From the NCBI RefSeq assembly GCF_021462225.1, contig NC_061811.1, forward strand, positions 22,966,663 to 23,030,662: a stretch of 64,000 nt of DNA. Reading direction: 5' to 3'. Origin of the DNA: Girardinichthys multiradiatus. Its lineage: Eukaryota > Chordata > Actinopteri > Cyprinodontiformes > Goodeidae. A model generated the notes under the pieces. That model was not told the DNA's origin. It saw nothing but the letters and a program-made list of their open reading frames with translations, and searched no databases. This document shows, piece after piece, positions 26,136 to 37,830 of this stretch; the first letter of the stretch is position 1, and each line of letters begins with the position of its first letter. Made by a program: the position numbers and the translations under genes.

Positions 26136-26899
26136 TTGGGATTTGGCTGCCATGGATCAGGGCTTCCCTGGTGCATCTCACGCCTAATCTGTCTGCCTCT
26201 GAGAACTGGACTATCCTGAACTTTTGAGTTTACATGAATACCTAAGCAAACATCATCTTTTGTTTGCCCCTCTTACTCTAGCATGTCAGCCTTTCAGACG
26301 TGGGGCAGGCCATCAAGGCAGCATCACACGTCTCCCACAGCCTAGCCAGGATCCTGCAGGAAAGACATGTTGTCAGTGCACATTCATCACAGGGTCCAAC
26401 GTTGGAAACAGATTTCCCTCATAAGCAATCTTTCTCGTTAGAGTCACAGTGCTGATTTGCAGATTGGAGTAACTCCGTGGCTACTACTCTGAGAGCAAAA
26501 GAGAGGTAGCATGACTAAAAGGAGGAGGGTGGAAGGAGGGAGGAGGGTGGGAGAGGGCCTGGCACGTTTTACAGTCATGTGAAAGCTGAGATGTTGATAA
26601 ATGTGCATTGCTACTGTCACAAAATCTGAATAAATAAATACTAAACAAAAGTTGATGGAGATGCTCATTTAAAAACCAGGAAATGAAAGTTCCATTTAGT
26701 TCGGGAATAAGACAGACTGGGATGACAATCAGTGGACATAATTCTAAACAAGAAATCAGTGCAGTGAAAGTCAAGGTTGTGGGCCCATGTGCCTGAAATA
26801 CCTGGTGTGACTACTACAAACATTCCTTAAACTGATGCAGTTCAGTTGTTTTGTCACAGACAAAACATTAGGTGGAGAACTCCACTGCCGTTCCAACCC
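26136..26899. other. intergenic sequence, nothing recognised
   Basis: Purine-rich patch at 26515-26570 (GGAGGGAGGAGGGTGGGAG), otherwise unique. Minus frames here are read through that patch. Confidence 0.5.
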
Positions 26900-27360
26900 C
26901 TTTTGAAGTTCACTGCTGCAATAAGTGGCCTTCCTGGTTAGCATGCAATCAGCTCCTGAAAGCCCTCGGAAGCGGTGATTGGTTTCAAAACAATTCAACA
27001 GACTCACAGTTAAAGTGGGGTACAAAACAAACACTGTTTATGAAATTTAAAACCATATCCAACATGCTGGAGAAGATAGATGATGATAGCAGAATATTTC
27101 CCAGCCGCACGACTCTGTTCTGCTCATTAAGGATAGGCCTGTTTATTTTGATCTTCATATCCCATTCACAAACATGCTTGTTTACATAAATAAACAATTT
27201 TATGTTTGCTTCCATGGAAACAGGGTTTACACAGGCAGAGAAATCAGCATTTAATGGAGTAAGATGTTTACGTGCCTGAGAGCACATATCTCAATTGTCA
27301 CATTATGGCTTCTTATAACTATGTTGAAGGAAGCGATTAAAAGTGACAGCTCTCGAAGTT
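26900..27360. promoter_or_regulatory. candidate conserved non-coding element
   Basis: Unique, GC-balanced, with a MEIS core TGACAG at 27344-27349 preceded by GCGATTAAAAG. Open frames on both strands show no known domain. Confidence 0.3.
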
Positions 27361-27419
27361 ACAGCAGATCTATGGAAAGTAGAAAAATGTAGCTGTGATT
27401 CAGAAACTGTATGGTTTGA

Positions 27420-27780
27420 TCTTTCTTATTAACATTCTAATTACAATGAATACTTGTTTATTAAATAATAAATATGATAAATATTAATGTATTATAAATT
27501 CCAATAATTCTTTACTTATAACCTTTATTTTATAGAACTTGTAAAATATAATATATGTATGCTTTTTGTCTACTTCTTTATAATTATTATTATTGGTAAT
27601 ATTAATAACAATGATACAATCGTATTACTATTATTAATAAAAATAATATTGATAATACTAAAATGACTACTACTAATTATTCTCTTATTATTGTAAGGTG
27701 ACATTGAGTACATTAATATTATTATTAGTTGTTGTAGTAGTAGTAATAGTAGCAGTTTTTGAATTATAATATTGCCTAAG
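27420..27780. repeat. AT/ATT-rich low-complexity stretch
   Basis: Dominated by ATTATT, AATAAT and TAATAT steps with almost no GC, including TATTATTAATAAAAATAAT. No gene content; possibly degraded ATT microsatellite. Confidence 0.8.
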
Positions 27781-28030
27781 ACAGAATGTTGTTATAAAAC
27801 ATTAAAATCCAGATTTTCCTTTTCTTATCCATTACATTGTTGACATAGGTCTCCCCATAATGTATTTACTGGTCATTAGAATGGTGCACAATTACAGGGA
27901 GGGTCAGACACCTTAAACCTTTGCTTTATACCAAGCAAACAATCATAGAGATCAATAAATATTGACAACAACATTAAAATATTTCTTAAAGATGAATTGG
28001 TTGGCCTTGGATCTCAACTTAGCTTTTTAA

Positions 28031-28087
28031 ATCCATCCATCCATTCATCCATCCATCCATCCATCCATCCATCCATCCATCCATCCA
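28031..28087. repeat. (ATCC)n microsatellite
   Basis: About 14 CATC units with one ATTC variant. In fish, such tracts often mark the 3' end of RTE-type LINEs, but no LINE body is seen next to it. Confidence 0.95.
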
Positions 28088-30304
28088 CATGAAAATGAAG
28101 AGTTTTATTCTTTTATCTCTAGAAGACTGAAGTGGTGAAGCACCTATAGCAAAACAAATACTAAATAGACTTGTTTATTCACAGTGTCAGTGTTAATGTA
28201 TTTATAAAGATGGATCAAACTGCTAAAACCGTTAAAACTGTAAAACAAAAACAATCATAAAATTCCAAGAAAACCCATAATATAAAATACAATGAAATTC
28301 ATTTAATTCATGAAATATTTTACATTCCATTGCATGAATAAGTTCTTTGTGCAAGGCAACAAGTTATCAAGTAATATGAGGGGCCCACGTCCTAGATAAG
28401 TCGTTCCAGATAAATAATAGGACCAGCCACTCTAAGGGATAGTGCACTCTGTTTTTGTGTCTGGCTTGTGGGACATCCAAAAACATCTAGTTAGCAGACC
28501 TATGTGTGCCCTTCTCCAGAACGGTGTTGTAAAATTTTCTTTAATTAAACAAGGGCCATCCAAAGATGCAAACCAACATTGAAAAACTAAAGTGAGCATA
28601 ACTAAAAAAAGAGAATAACTTTATCTATGTGAGAGAGACAGGGATACTTCACTAAAAAGAAAGAAGCTTTATTAAAAAGCTGTGCTGATGAGATTCTTAA
28701 ATCTAAAAGGACTGTTGATTTACACAGCAAAGTTTCAGATGAAGTAGTAGATAAAACCGAAAGATATAATTCTTATGCTCATTTCTTTTATTCTTATTGC
28801 GCCTTCGGTCATTAGTGGCCCTTTCAGCTGGTATTGTGGTCTAGGAGAATCAAAGGGTTGACCAGAACAGGATCTCATTTTCAGATGAAATTGAAAGCAA
28901 AGCGTTTTCACTCTGTTTTAGTTTTACTAATGTTTTTACATTTTCCAAGTATATCATTAGAATCACTCAACCAGTGTTAATCTTTTTGTAATAATATTGC
29001 TGCTTTGTTTTTCTGAACATGGCATGGCTGTTTACTTGCATATGTTGAATATAAGTTGAAGTTATTTTTTGTTGCTTTATATATTGTTGTATTCATTACA
29101 TTGTAGCATGCACATTGCATATTTCACATTATGAATGAAGCAGGAAGAAATTTCAACAGTTGCATTGACACCTTTAATCATTACTAATTAATCTTTGCAA
29201 AAGTATTCTTCTACAAATGTACAAAGATAAACTCTCTTTGTTAATGAGCTCTTGTTTTGTCAGGTCAGTGGTGGCAGCTAGCCCACCTTGCTGTCATTCT
29301 CTTCATGAAGAAATGCATTCACGCAGTATCTCCTCTTTTTGCTCCCCTCAGCTCCTTTTCTTCCCTCCCTGGATTTGCAGATTCCATCTCCTGCCCCGGC
29401 ATCTTGAGAGAAGTCATTTTACAGTTCAATCAGGAATCCTAATAAACTGACCCGTGTTTTAATGACTAATTCATTGTCTCCTTTACTACCTTCATGGGCA
29501 TAAAGCAGATTAATGACTTGAGCAAGGTTAAAAACAGTACCACTGTGCTTTTCCTTCAACTACTATCAATCATCCTTTAGATTCTTAAGAGAGCTACGGA
29601 AATTGAAGAAAAATTAGCAATTTTCTTGATGGATGACAGCATAGGAAGGAGTGTACATTAGATTAGCATGGTTGTAGAATGAAATGGAAGTCAGCTTGCA
29701 ATTTAGGATATGTTGTTTATATGGCGTAGGCTCCGATGCTGTGTCACAGAATAACACCACAGTTTAGGTAACTCATAAAGGTACACACATTTATTTTTTT
29801 CTGCTATAGGCTCCCAAAACAGTATAATTTCTTGATCAAATTTCAACAAAATTGATTAAACAAAGTACCCAAAAATCCACTTGAAAGATTACATGGATGT
29901 TTGACTGATTTAAAGGAAAATATAAGGTAAGACAAACAAACTATGCACAAGGCTTGAACAAAGGAAACTGTATTGAGAAGCTAACTATATTTTAAAACGT
30001 TCACCATTAACATTTTGGAAAATGTAGCATTACATATTATTTCTTAATGTCCAAACTGGAAAGCTGCAAGTTAGGCTTTTTCAATGGGAATATTGTTTAA
30101 TAAAACTTTCATATATGGAAGAACATTTGATGCTTGTGATTTAGACCAAGTTTTTTGGTGTGGAGACTAGATTTCAATGAACATGGATGGCAAAGTCAGA
30201 CAACCATTGATTTACACTTCTACTGACTGCTACTGTTATTTACAGTTTAGCACATACCCATGGCAGATTTATATTTAAATGTAACCTTATACTTTTACCA
30301 ACAT
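28088..30304. other. AT-rich intergenic sequence
   Basis: Nothing recognised apart from a more balanced stretch at 29230-29600 (possible conserved element). No frames of interest. Confidence 0.5.
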
Positions 30305-30620
30305 TTTACTTCTAACGAGGAGTAATATCAAAGTTTCAGAGTGGCCAAGGCAGAGTCCCAGCTTAAATATGGTGGAGAATGGATGGGTTGAGGTAAAGAT
30401 TGGGATGATGGGAGGGAGGCCTTCCCACCTCAAAGACTTGGAACTCATTATTAAAAAAGCTGGTCTGATTTCTGCAACCCCAATAAAGCTTTTACTCTTA
30501 ATTATTGAGAAGGGTTTTGATAATTTTTTTAATGCAACTTTTGCTCCAAAATTTAGAATGAAAATAATTTTAGATCTAAATCTGTCAGCATGGACAATTT
30601 TAGGCTTAACTTTTATGCCT
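30305..30620 (+). mobile_element. Tc1-E fragment, transposase C-terminus and right end
   Basis: CCCACCTCAAAGACTTGGAA, AAAGCTGGTCTGATTTCTGC and ATTATTGAGAAGGGTTTTGA resemble the end of a Tc1 transposase and the TIR of a family whose other end is seen at 32145. The open frame at 30369-30770 crosses this relic and continues into unrelated sequence, so it is not a gene. Confidence 0.55.
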
Positions 30621-30770
30621 GGTCTTCTCAGAAACTATATTTTTAATGGATCTACTGACATAAACTCACACCGGATGTCAGTGACAACCTTAGTAGTTAA
30701 CACATACAAACAAATGGAAAGAAAGAACTCCTTGAAAGTTGTTGGTATGATAACATGGACTTTGATTTAG

Positions 30771-31230
30771 TTTTTTATTCTGAGTTCCCTGTTCTGGTTC
30801 TTGTATTTTCTCCATGTTTAGTTTTTATTTGTGCTTAGTTGTACTCCTGGTTTTTACTTATGAATTGTTTTCCTGTTTTTAGATTCTTTAGATTTTTTGC
30901 TATAGTTGTTAAACTCTATTTTCTTGTGTCTGTATGTGTCCCCTAGATCTCTGTGTATTTATTCTATGTTTATTTTTTTTCCCTCTCAACTGCTCAGTTC
31001 TTGGCCATTCTGTTGGTTAGACTCACCTGATCTTAGTTTCGGTTATCACCTCTCCAGAATTTAACATTTAAGTTCTGGTTACTTGTTGGCAGAACCTCCT
31101 GTTATCCTCTCATCTTGCTGTTTCAGCTGTTGCCAAGCCAGCTCTCCTTTGTTTGCCTCTTGTCCTTTGCCAGTGGGTTACCTTTGTTGTTTCCTTTGTT
31201 GTTCCCTGTTCACATTCCTGAATATTCTAG
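30771..31230. repeat. T-rich interspersed repeat
   Basis: Long pyrimidine-biased sequence with TTGTTTCCTTTGTTGTTCCC and CTCACCTGATCTTAG, resembling a common fish repeat and the block split by Tc1-G at 34320-36330. No coding content. Confidence 0.4.
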
Positions 31231-31289
31231 AAAGTACCCTTTTTGCCTTAATACAAAAGCAGAAAGAACAAAATTTTACCACGTGCCAA

Positions 31290-31890
31290 CCATAACCAGG
31301 GCCACCTTGAAGGAGTTCAGACAGAGGAGAGAAAAAGCCCACTTGCAGAGAGCTTCAGAAAGATCTGGAACTGGAAAGCACAGATTTCTGTAATAACAAA
31401 GTTAACTGTAGGCAAATGACCTACATGCATACTTTGTGCCAGACTCCTCTACTGAAGAAAAAAACCCCAGATATAACCAAAATGTCATTCTTAGGACGTC
31501 ACGGCCCATACAATCAATGGGAACAACATTATGTGGCGCTGTTTCTCAGCAGATGTATGGTACTGGCAGACCTATAACACTGAAGGTAAAATAAATGGAG
31601 AAAATTTGGTCAGACATTGTTGATATGAATAGGAAGATGAAACAAGGGCAGATTTTTTAAGCAAGACGAGGATCCTGAACAAACAAGCAAGAAAGCTCTC
31701 AACTGTTTTCAGATAAAGAAAATAAAGTTGGAAGGAACCAGTCATTCATCTGACTTAATCAAATTGAAAATTAATGGGAAGAATTGATCAGAGAAGAGCC
31801 CCCGAAAGCTTTCAAGATTTGCGTGCAAGAATGTGTTAAAGCCGCACCTGAGCGTGGATTCGTCTAGTTTCTACTAGTTAGACATCTTTT
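31290..31890 (+). mobile_element. Tc1-D fragment, decayed transposase
   Basis: Contains ACATGCATACTTTGTGCCAG, GGTACTGGCAGACCTATAAC and a homopolymer-broken catalytic region (TTTTCAGATAAAGAAAATAA, GACTTAATCAAATTGAAAAT) that parallels the D-L-N-P-I-E-N segment of Tc1 transposases. No frame stays open. A different family from A, B, E and G. Confidence 0.6.
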
Positions 31891-32144
31891 AGCTCTCAAC
31901 ACCCAAAAAAGGTTTTCTGGTATTGTACTGTTTAAGCACATTTTTATAAATGTTCCACACTTATTATGTGTCATTTTACCTGATTGGACATAACGTTATT
32001 TATAGGTTATTTTGTTTTGGTTTCTTTGCACATGTAGATTAGTTGGATTGATACATCCAGCCTGATTTTCATGTCAATAACTTTCCTAAAAATATCTATT
32101 GTGAAAAGATATTGATATGTTCAATGCTTATGCTTCCTAGTGTG

Positions 32145-32470
32145 CACAGTTGAGGCCAAAATTATTCATACCCCTGTCAGAATTAAACACAATTTTTTCA
32201 ACCTATAAGGTTGTTTCTGATAGGAAGTGAAAAAGGGAATATTAATTTTGAAAAAAAAATTTGAAAAGTGGCCTGTTGTATTTTTATACCTTTCTTAACA
32301 ACTCACTAATCTTTAATGGCAATACAGAATTGAAACTCTTATACTTATGGACCAGCTTTTTGCATGTTTCCACAGGTATTTTGACAACTTTTCTTTGGTG
32401 ATAAGCTCCAAGCCCTTGGTGTCGGAAGGCCTCTTTGCCATCACCCTAATGTTTTGCTCCCTCCACAGAT
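32145..32470 (-). mobile_element. Tc1-E fragment, left end
   Basis: Begins CAGTTGAGGCCAAAATTATT with CATACCCCTGTCAG, a recognised Tc1-like TIR; then AAGGTTGTTTCTGATAGG, GCATGTTTCCACAGGTATTT and CTCCACAGATTCTCTACCAG, antisense to a transposase N-terminal half. Truncated on its right. Confidence 0.7.
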
Positions 32471-33699
32471 TCTCTACCAGATTCATTGGGACTGGCTGGG
32501 CCTCTGCAAAACAATAATATTACTTCAAGATTTCCTAGATTTAATATACATTTGGGTTTGAACTTTATTTATATTTCAATCTTTTGCCCCGGGAGGGCTT
32601 TATCTCTAATACCACCCCAGCATCTAAATAACTGTGCTTTAAAATTATCTGGAGACACAATGTCTGTTTCATTGCATTTTCAACACAATGTTTACAACAA
32701 AGAACTTTAAGAACAACTCTTGGGAAAACTCAGAGAACAATGTAGAATGTAGAGAATAAGCTTTCTTATGAGTCCTTCGACTTCTTTGACAGTTTCTTTA
32801 CTTTTTCTCATACTGTACTTCTTTTTTGTTCAGAAATCCCATGGAAGAGGAAGGAGGGAAGAAACAAAGAGGAGGGGGGGGGGGGGTAGTGGCAGGGAAA
32901 GGGGAAGACAGGGTGCAAGTCTGCGTCTTTGTTTACCATTCCATATTCCCATCTCTCACACGTATGTCTCTGCTACATCTTTGGGCCCTTCCCACTCCTG
33001 GCCCAGTCATTTCTGACAATGTTAATGATTTAGTGGAGAGCCCTCCACAACGGATGATTTGTGACATGCAGGAAGCCTCGAAATGGGGGAGAACTCGGCA
33101 GGTTTTTCGGTAGGGAGTGTTTGGGACCCAGGGATGCCTTGAAGATAGTGATTCATTATATTTAAGACAAGTGTGACATCCTACTTCAAGGAGGCAGCAC
33201 ACTTATGTGTGGAGGGGGGGATTTTGGGGGGTGGCCAAAGCAGGGAGGGGTAAGGAAGTACAAAGGAATGCCTTGGTGTTTTTGGAGATGACATAGGAAT
33301 AGGAGGCAGGCGTATGGAGACGGCAGGCTGGAAAATAATGGGTAATGGAGGAATTTAGCCTCAGGCTATATGCCTGCTTTGCCTACTTCTGTATAACTAG
33401 TATATTTATAATTCAAATACATACCTTTAATTATTAACCACTAGTGAATATTAAAGGAAAATATGGGATATCTTTTCTGCAGAAGGAGTCAGGTAAAAAC
33501 AGTATTAAATTTCAAATTTGACAACCGTACAGAACAAAGGACTGGAAAGTGAAAACTGAAATGTTATCTGACATTTTTGGGACAATTTTACTTTAGGTAA
33601 ACAAACAAAAAACAGTCACGTGCAAGTCAGACATTTTTTATATTTGACAGTGAAATTATGTTCTATTAAAGATGAAAAATAAATGAATATCACTAAGAA
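32471..33699. other. intergenic sequence, nothing recognised
   Basis: Includes the G/A-rich patch. The overlapping frames at 32768-33202 run through it and lack similarity. Confidence 0.5.
32874..32886. repeat. poly-G run of 13
   Basis: Within a G/A-rich block at 32840-32910 on the plus strand. Confidence 0.9.
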
Positions 33700-34010
33700 A
33701 TTAGATGTTTTTTGATAAATGTATTTATTTCAGTAATTCAGTTGAAAAAGTGAAACTTGTTATAAAGAGTGATACATTTCAAGTGTTTGTTGCTGTTAAT
33801 TTTGTTTATAATCACTTATAGCTACTAAAAAGTCTAAAAATTATTAAACTGTTACATAAGGCCAAAACAAAAAAAAAACATTTTAATATAGAAATGTTTT
33901 TTATGGCCTACACGATCATGGAGAAGACTGCTGGCATGATGTTTGTCCAGCAGACGATTGACTTCTTGAAAGAGGATAAGCCAAAAGAAGTTGGCTGTCC
34001 ACAGTTCTTG
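33700..34010 (+). mobile_element. decayed Tc1-like fragment (family F)
   Basis: Contains TTTCAGTAATTCAGTTGAA and AAAGTGAAACTTGTTATA, then a short transposase-like start (GAGAAGACTGCTGGCAT...GACTTCTTGAAAGAGGATAAGCC). This resembles the end and N-terminal codons of a Tc1 family related to G. It breaks off into the repeat that follows. Confidence 0.55.
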
Positions 34011-34011
34011 C

Positions 34012-34133
34012 ATTAAGTTTGCATGTTCTCTCCATACATGCGTGGGTTCTCTCCAGGTACTCCGGCTTCCTCCAACAGTCCAAAAACATGACTGTTAGGT
34101 TAATTGGTTTCTCTAAATTGCCCTTAGGCATGA

Positions 34134-34181
<48 letters not shown>

Positions 34182-34316
34182 TTGTTTGTCCTGTCTGTGT
34201 TGCCCTGTGATGGACTGGTGACCTGTCCAGGGTGTACCCCGCCTCCCGCCCATAGACTGCTTGAGATAAGCACCAGCTTCCCCATGACCCACTGTGGAAT
34301 AAGCGGTAGAAAATGA
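34012..34316 (+). repeat. LINE/SINE-type tail repeat with embedded (GT)n
   Basis: The segments GTTTGCATGTTCTCTCCATA, TACTCCGGCTTCCTCCAACA, GTGATGGACTGGTGACCTGT and GAATAAGCGGTAGAAAATGA belong to a very common teleost interspersed repeat, probably an RTE-like LINE 3' region (assignment tentative). The (GT)n block at 34135-34180 is part of the family's structure. Long open frames across it are repeat artefacts. Confidence 0.7.
34135..34180. repeat. (GT)n microsatellite
   Basis: About 23 uninterrupted TG units inside the tail repeat. Confidence 0.95.
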
Positions 34317-34319
34317 CTG

Positions 34320-34505
34320 ATTGTTCTTTATACATCTGGAGTTCTTTTCTGTTAGACAGCTTCCTGGGTTTCTTTGTGTTTGTGCTCTGCTCATGTTAAT
34401 TAGCCCCCCGCCTTCAGCTGCTCTGCCTTCTCTCTGCCATATCCGCTTCCCGTTTCACCTGATGAGCTTTTCTGGTTCATTTGTCATTTTCTTCCGTGCC
34501 TCAGT
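34320..34505. repeat. older interspersed repeat, left part (split by Tc1-G)
   Basis: Pyrimidine-rich sequence (GCTCTGCCTTCTCTCTGCC, CACCTGATGAG) resembling the T-rich fish repeat also seen at 30771-31230. It appears to continue after the Tc1-G insertion. The family is not named with confidence. Confidence 0.4.
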
Positions 34506-34510
34506 ATATA

Positions 34511-34710
34511 CAGGTCCTTCTCAAAATATTAGCATATTGTGATAAAGTTCATTATTTTCCATAATGTCATGATGAAAATTTAACATTCATATATTTTAGA
34601 TTCATTGCACACTAACTGAAATATTTCAGGTCTTGTATTGTCTTAATACGGATGATTTTGGCATACAGCTCATGAAAACCCAAAATTCCTATCTCACAAA
34701 ATTAGCATAT
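34511..34710. repeat. left terminal inverted repeat of Tc1-G
   Basis: Matches the reverse complement of the right terminus over about 200 bases with three substitutions and one indel. The outermost bases are CAGGTCCTTC next to TA. Confidence 0.93.
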
Positions 34711-34838
34711 CATTAAAAGGGTCTCCAAACGAGCTATGAACCTAATCATCTGAATCAACAAGTTAACTCTAAACACCTGCAAAAGATTCCTGAGGCCTTT
34801 AAAACTCCCAGCCTGGTTCATCACTCAAAACCCCAATC

Positions 34839-35824
34839 ATGGGTAAGACTGCCGACCTGACTGCTGTCCAGAAGGCCACTATTGACACCCTCAAGCAAGA
34901 GGGTAAGACACAGAAAGACATTTCTGAACGAATAGGCTGTTCCCAGACTGCTGTATCAAGGCACCTCAGTGGGAAGTCTGTAGGAAGGAAAAATGTGGCA
35001 GAAAACGCTGCACAACGAGAAGAGGTGACCGGACCCTGAGAAAGATTGTGGAGAAGGGGGACCTGCGGAAGCAGTGGACTGAGTCTGGAGTAGAAACATC
35101 CAGAGCCACCGTGCACAGGCGTGTGCAGGAAATGGGCTACAGGTGCCGCATTCCCCAGGTCAAGCCACTTTTGAACCAGAAACAGCGGCAGAAGCGCCTG
35201 ACCTGGGCTACAGAGAAGCAGCACTGGACTGTTGCTCAGTGGTCCAAAGTACTTTTTTCGGATGAAACCAAATTCTGCATGTCATTCGGAAATCAAGGTG
35301 CCAGAGTCTGGAGGAAGACTGGGGAGAAGGAAATGCCAAAATGCCAGAAGTCCACTGTCAAGGATCCACAGTCAGTGATGGTCTGGGGTGCCGTGTCAGC
35401 TGCTGGTGTTGGTCCACTGTGTTTTATCAAGGGCAGGGTCAATGCAGCTAGCTATCAGAAGATTTTGGAGCACTTCATGCTTCCATCTGCTGAAAAGCTT
35501 TATGGAGATGAAGATTTCATTTTTCAGCACGACCTGGCACCTGCTCACAGTGCCAAAACCACTGGTAAATGGTTTACTGACCATGGTATCACTGTGCTCA
35601 ATTGGCCTGCCAACTCTCCTGACCTGAACCCCATAGAGAATCTGTGGGATATTGTGAAGAGAACGTTGAGAGACTCAAGACCCAACACTCTGGATGAGCT
35701 AAAGGCCGCTATCGAAGCATCCTGGGCCTCCATAAGACCTCAGCAGTGCCACAGGCTGATTGCCTCCATGCCACGCCGCATTGAAGCAGTCATTTCTGCA
35801 AAAGGATTCCCGACCAAGTATTGA
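34839..35824 (+). pseudogene. Tc1-like transposase, DD34E, broken by one frameshift
   Basis: The enzyme cuts and pastes the element into TA sites. The first frame starts MGKTADLTAVQKATIDTLKQ and contains a helix-turn-helix (ISERIGCSQTAVSRHLSG), then goes out of frame within the A-run after VGRK near 34985-34995 and stops at 35037-35039. The remaining frame runs open to the stop at 35822-35824 and carries the second DNA-binding half and the catalytic domain. Numbering from the Met at 35048, the catalytic residues are D72 (FSDETKF), D162 (QHDLAPAHS) and E197 (SPDLNPIENLW), with 34 residues between the last two. The catalytic triad is intact; only the linker frameshift makes it inactive as read. 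Confidence 0.92.
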
Positions 35825-35901
35825 GTGCATAACTATACATGATTATTTGAAGGTTGACGTTTTTTGTATTAAAAACACTTTTCTTTTATTGGTCGGATGA
35901 A

Positions 35902-36100
35902 ATATGCTAATTTTGTGAGATAGGAATTTGGGTTTTCATGAGCTGTATGCCAAAATCATCCGTATTAAGACAATAAAAGACCTGAAATATTTCAGTTAGT
36001 GTGCAATGAATCTAAAATATATGAATATTAAATTTTCATCATTACATTATGGAAAATAATGAACTTTATCACAATATGCTAATATTTTGAGAAGGACCTG
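35902..36100. repeat. right terminal inverted repeat of Tc1-G
   Basis: Ends GAAGGACCTG followed by TA. It pairs with the left repeat and begins ATATGCTAATTTTGTGAG on the plus strand. Confidence 0.93.
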
Positions 36101-36102
36101 TA

Positions 36103-36330
36103 TACTAACTGGTTCTCATTGTTCACTTTTGGATTCTTCTGTTGATTTCCATCACTCTCCTGTGTTACTTGCCAGTTTTTCTGCCTTTGTTCTACATCTT
36201 GTTCCCCTCGTACTGTGCTGTAGGTGTTGTCTTTATCTTTAATAAATACTTTACTCACCATGTTGCTCCCACATTCCTGAGTGGGTTTTGGTCTAGCTTT
36301 CACCTCACAAATCATGGCAAGTATAATGGA
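36103..36330. repeat. older interspersed repeat, right part (split by Tc1-G)
   Basis: Continues the pyrimidine-rich repeat and ends in a tail with TTTAATAAATACTTTACTCACC and CACAAATCATGGCA, a tail I recall from common fish interspersed repeats. Classification is uncertain. Confidence 0.45.
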
Positions 36331-36499
36331 AAGTTGAGTGAAAGGAAAACATACTGTAGAAAAAGGTTCACAAGCATCATGGATAACAGCAGGCTTGACA
36401 GGATTGTGAAACAAAGCCTATTAATGAGTTTAGGGAAGATTAACAATATTTTTAATGCAGCTGGTGTCACTGCTTCAAGAGCCAATCACAGATGTATAG

Positions 36500-36700
36500 A
36501 TGTATTGTTATTGTGCCAATTCACAACACCTTGGTTCAAGGCTCCGAGGCAATTCAATCGAATCATACAGAATCCAAGTTAAGTACATCTATTCCTACTC
36601 TAGTTATCAAACAATGCAGTCAATTTCAGTTTATCATTTATATTGGTTTAAAGGTTTTCTATCTAATGAACATTTTAATGATATTCTAATATACTGAGAT
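36500..36700. repeat. AATTCA-type interspersed repeat fragment
   Basis: GTGCCAATTCACAACACCTT with GGCAATTCAATCGAATCATA matches the family seen at 13720-13885 and at the start of the 23061 repeat. Overlapping short frames are artefacts. Confidence 0.5.
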
Positions 36701-37830
36701 GTTTACTGAATAACATTTGAAATAAAGTATAGTTAGAATACAGTAGGGTTATTGTTTCATGGGTTTATTTTTTTAAGCCAGCTGAGGGCAGCTTCTTGGC
36801 AGCATGAGGGTACACTTGCTTGGCTTCCCAGGGATGTCTCACTCATTATTAGATTGTTGCTTGTAGTCACAGTGAATCTGTGCTCTGTAATAATGAAGGT
36901 AGCACCAGCAGTGGTGACAGCTTTTTTTCTATAACATAACGTGCAATAAAACTGCAGCATGACGATCACCATGCAATAAACTCTAAGCCTGCTTTCCCAT
37001 TTGAAAATACGGACAGCCTCCTCCCTTGATTCAGCTCTGAGTGCGTCTTTTAAAGAAAGATAAAAACCTCCCAAAGGACAATGTGTTTTGTAATCTGTAC
37101 ACAAGTGGCACAGAAAAGCTCTCACAGACTGTGTCAACTGATGTTATGCAAACAACAGCGTTCAACAAGAATCAATACATTTGCATCTTCGGGATCTTAA
37201 ACATGTTCCGCTTTCATACAGGCCCCACTTCAGTCTCTTTCTCTTTGATGTAGCTCATGCATAATGAGAAACCGAACCTTGCAGAAGAAAAATCAGCCAC
37301 ATTCACCAAAGCACAAACTCAATTTGTGGAACCTCTCGAAAAAATGCTGCATTGGTTTGTCCCACTTATATTTCCAGAGTTAATTAGCAAGAGAGATTGG
37401 ACAATTAGTTCATCCATGCTAATTGATTATAATATTACATCTTGGTGATGATGGGATCATCTCGGAGCATTCCTTCCATATTCCACTAAGGGATTTGATA
37501 ATATATACAATATTTCTGTGTAATGAGAGACTTTAAAAGAGCCAATCAGCAAGGGAAATTGTTCATTCAATTTCACTCAGATAATTCAGAGGAATTTTTT
37601 GGAGGGGGGGGCACAAATGAACCGAATGGCAGGGATCTTAGAGAACATCAGCGTCTTTTCAGATTATGACTCATGTCAGCACAAGTAATGGGGATCTCTG
37701 GTTAATTGTCGCACAATATTCACACAATAGGATCTGAACTCTCCAAGAGCCGATTGTATCGAGGTTGTTTCTTCCTCGTACTTATTACTGAAAAGCAATT
37801 CAGGTCATATCTGCAACAGAAAGAGAACCA
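36701..37830. promoter_or_regulatory. candidate conserved non-coding region
   Basis: Long unique sequence with TGACAG at 36915-36920, CATGCTAATTGATTATAATA near 37417 (POU/homeodomain-like), and GGACAATTAGTTC. It is the longest repeat-free balanced block in the desert. Short open frames on both strands have no recognised domain. Confidence 0.35.

Larger units (their letters stand above)
34511..36100 (+). mobile_element. Tc1/mariner transposon, nearly complete (family G)
   Basis: A 1,590-base element with terminal inverted repeats of about 200 bases (34511-34710 and 35902-36100) that differ at about four positions. Both ends read CAGGTCCTTCTCAAAATATT inward and are flanked by TA, the Tc1 target duplication. 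Between the repeats lies a transposase gene with one frameshift. The near-identity of the repeats marks this as the youngest mobile element seen here. It sits inside an older interspersed repeat. Confidence 0.95.

Noticed and set aside
25777..26181. 134-codon minus-strand open frame
   Set aside because: Antisense of a Tc1-A fragment whose own coding strand is plus.
30369..30770. 133-codon plus-strand open frame
   Set aside because: Crosses a decayed Tc1-E transposase end and then unrelated sequence.
33916..34394. Overlapping 139- and 93-codon minus frames with threonine-histidine repeats
   Set aside because: They read through the (GT)n of a LINE-type tail repeat.
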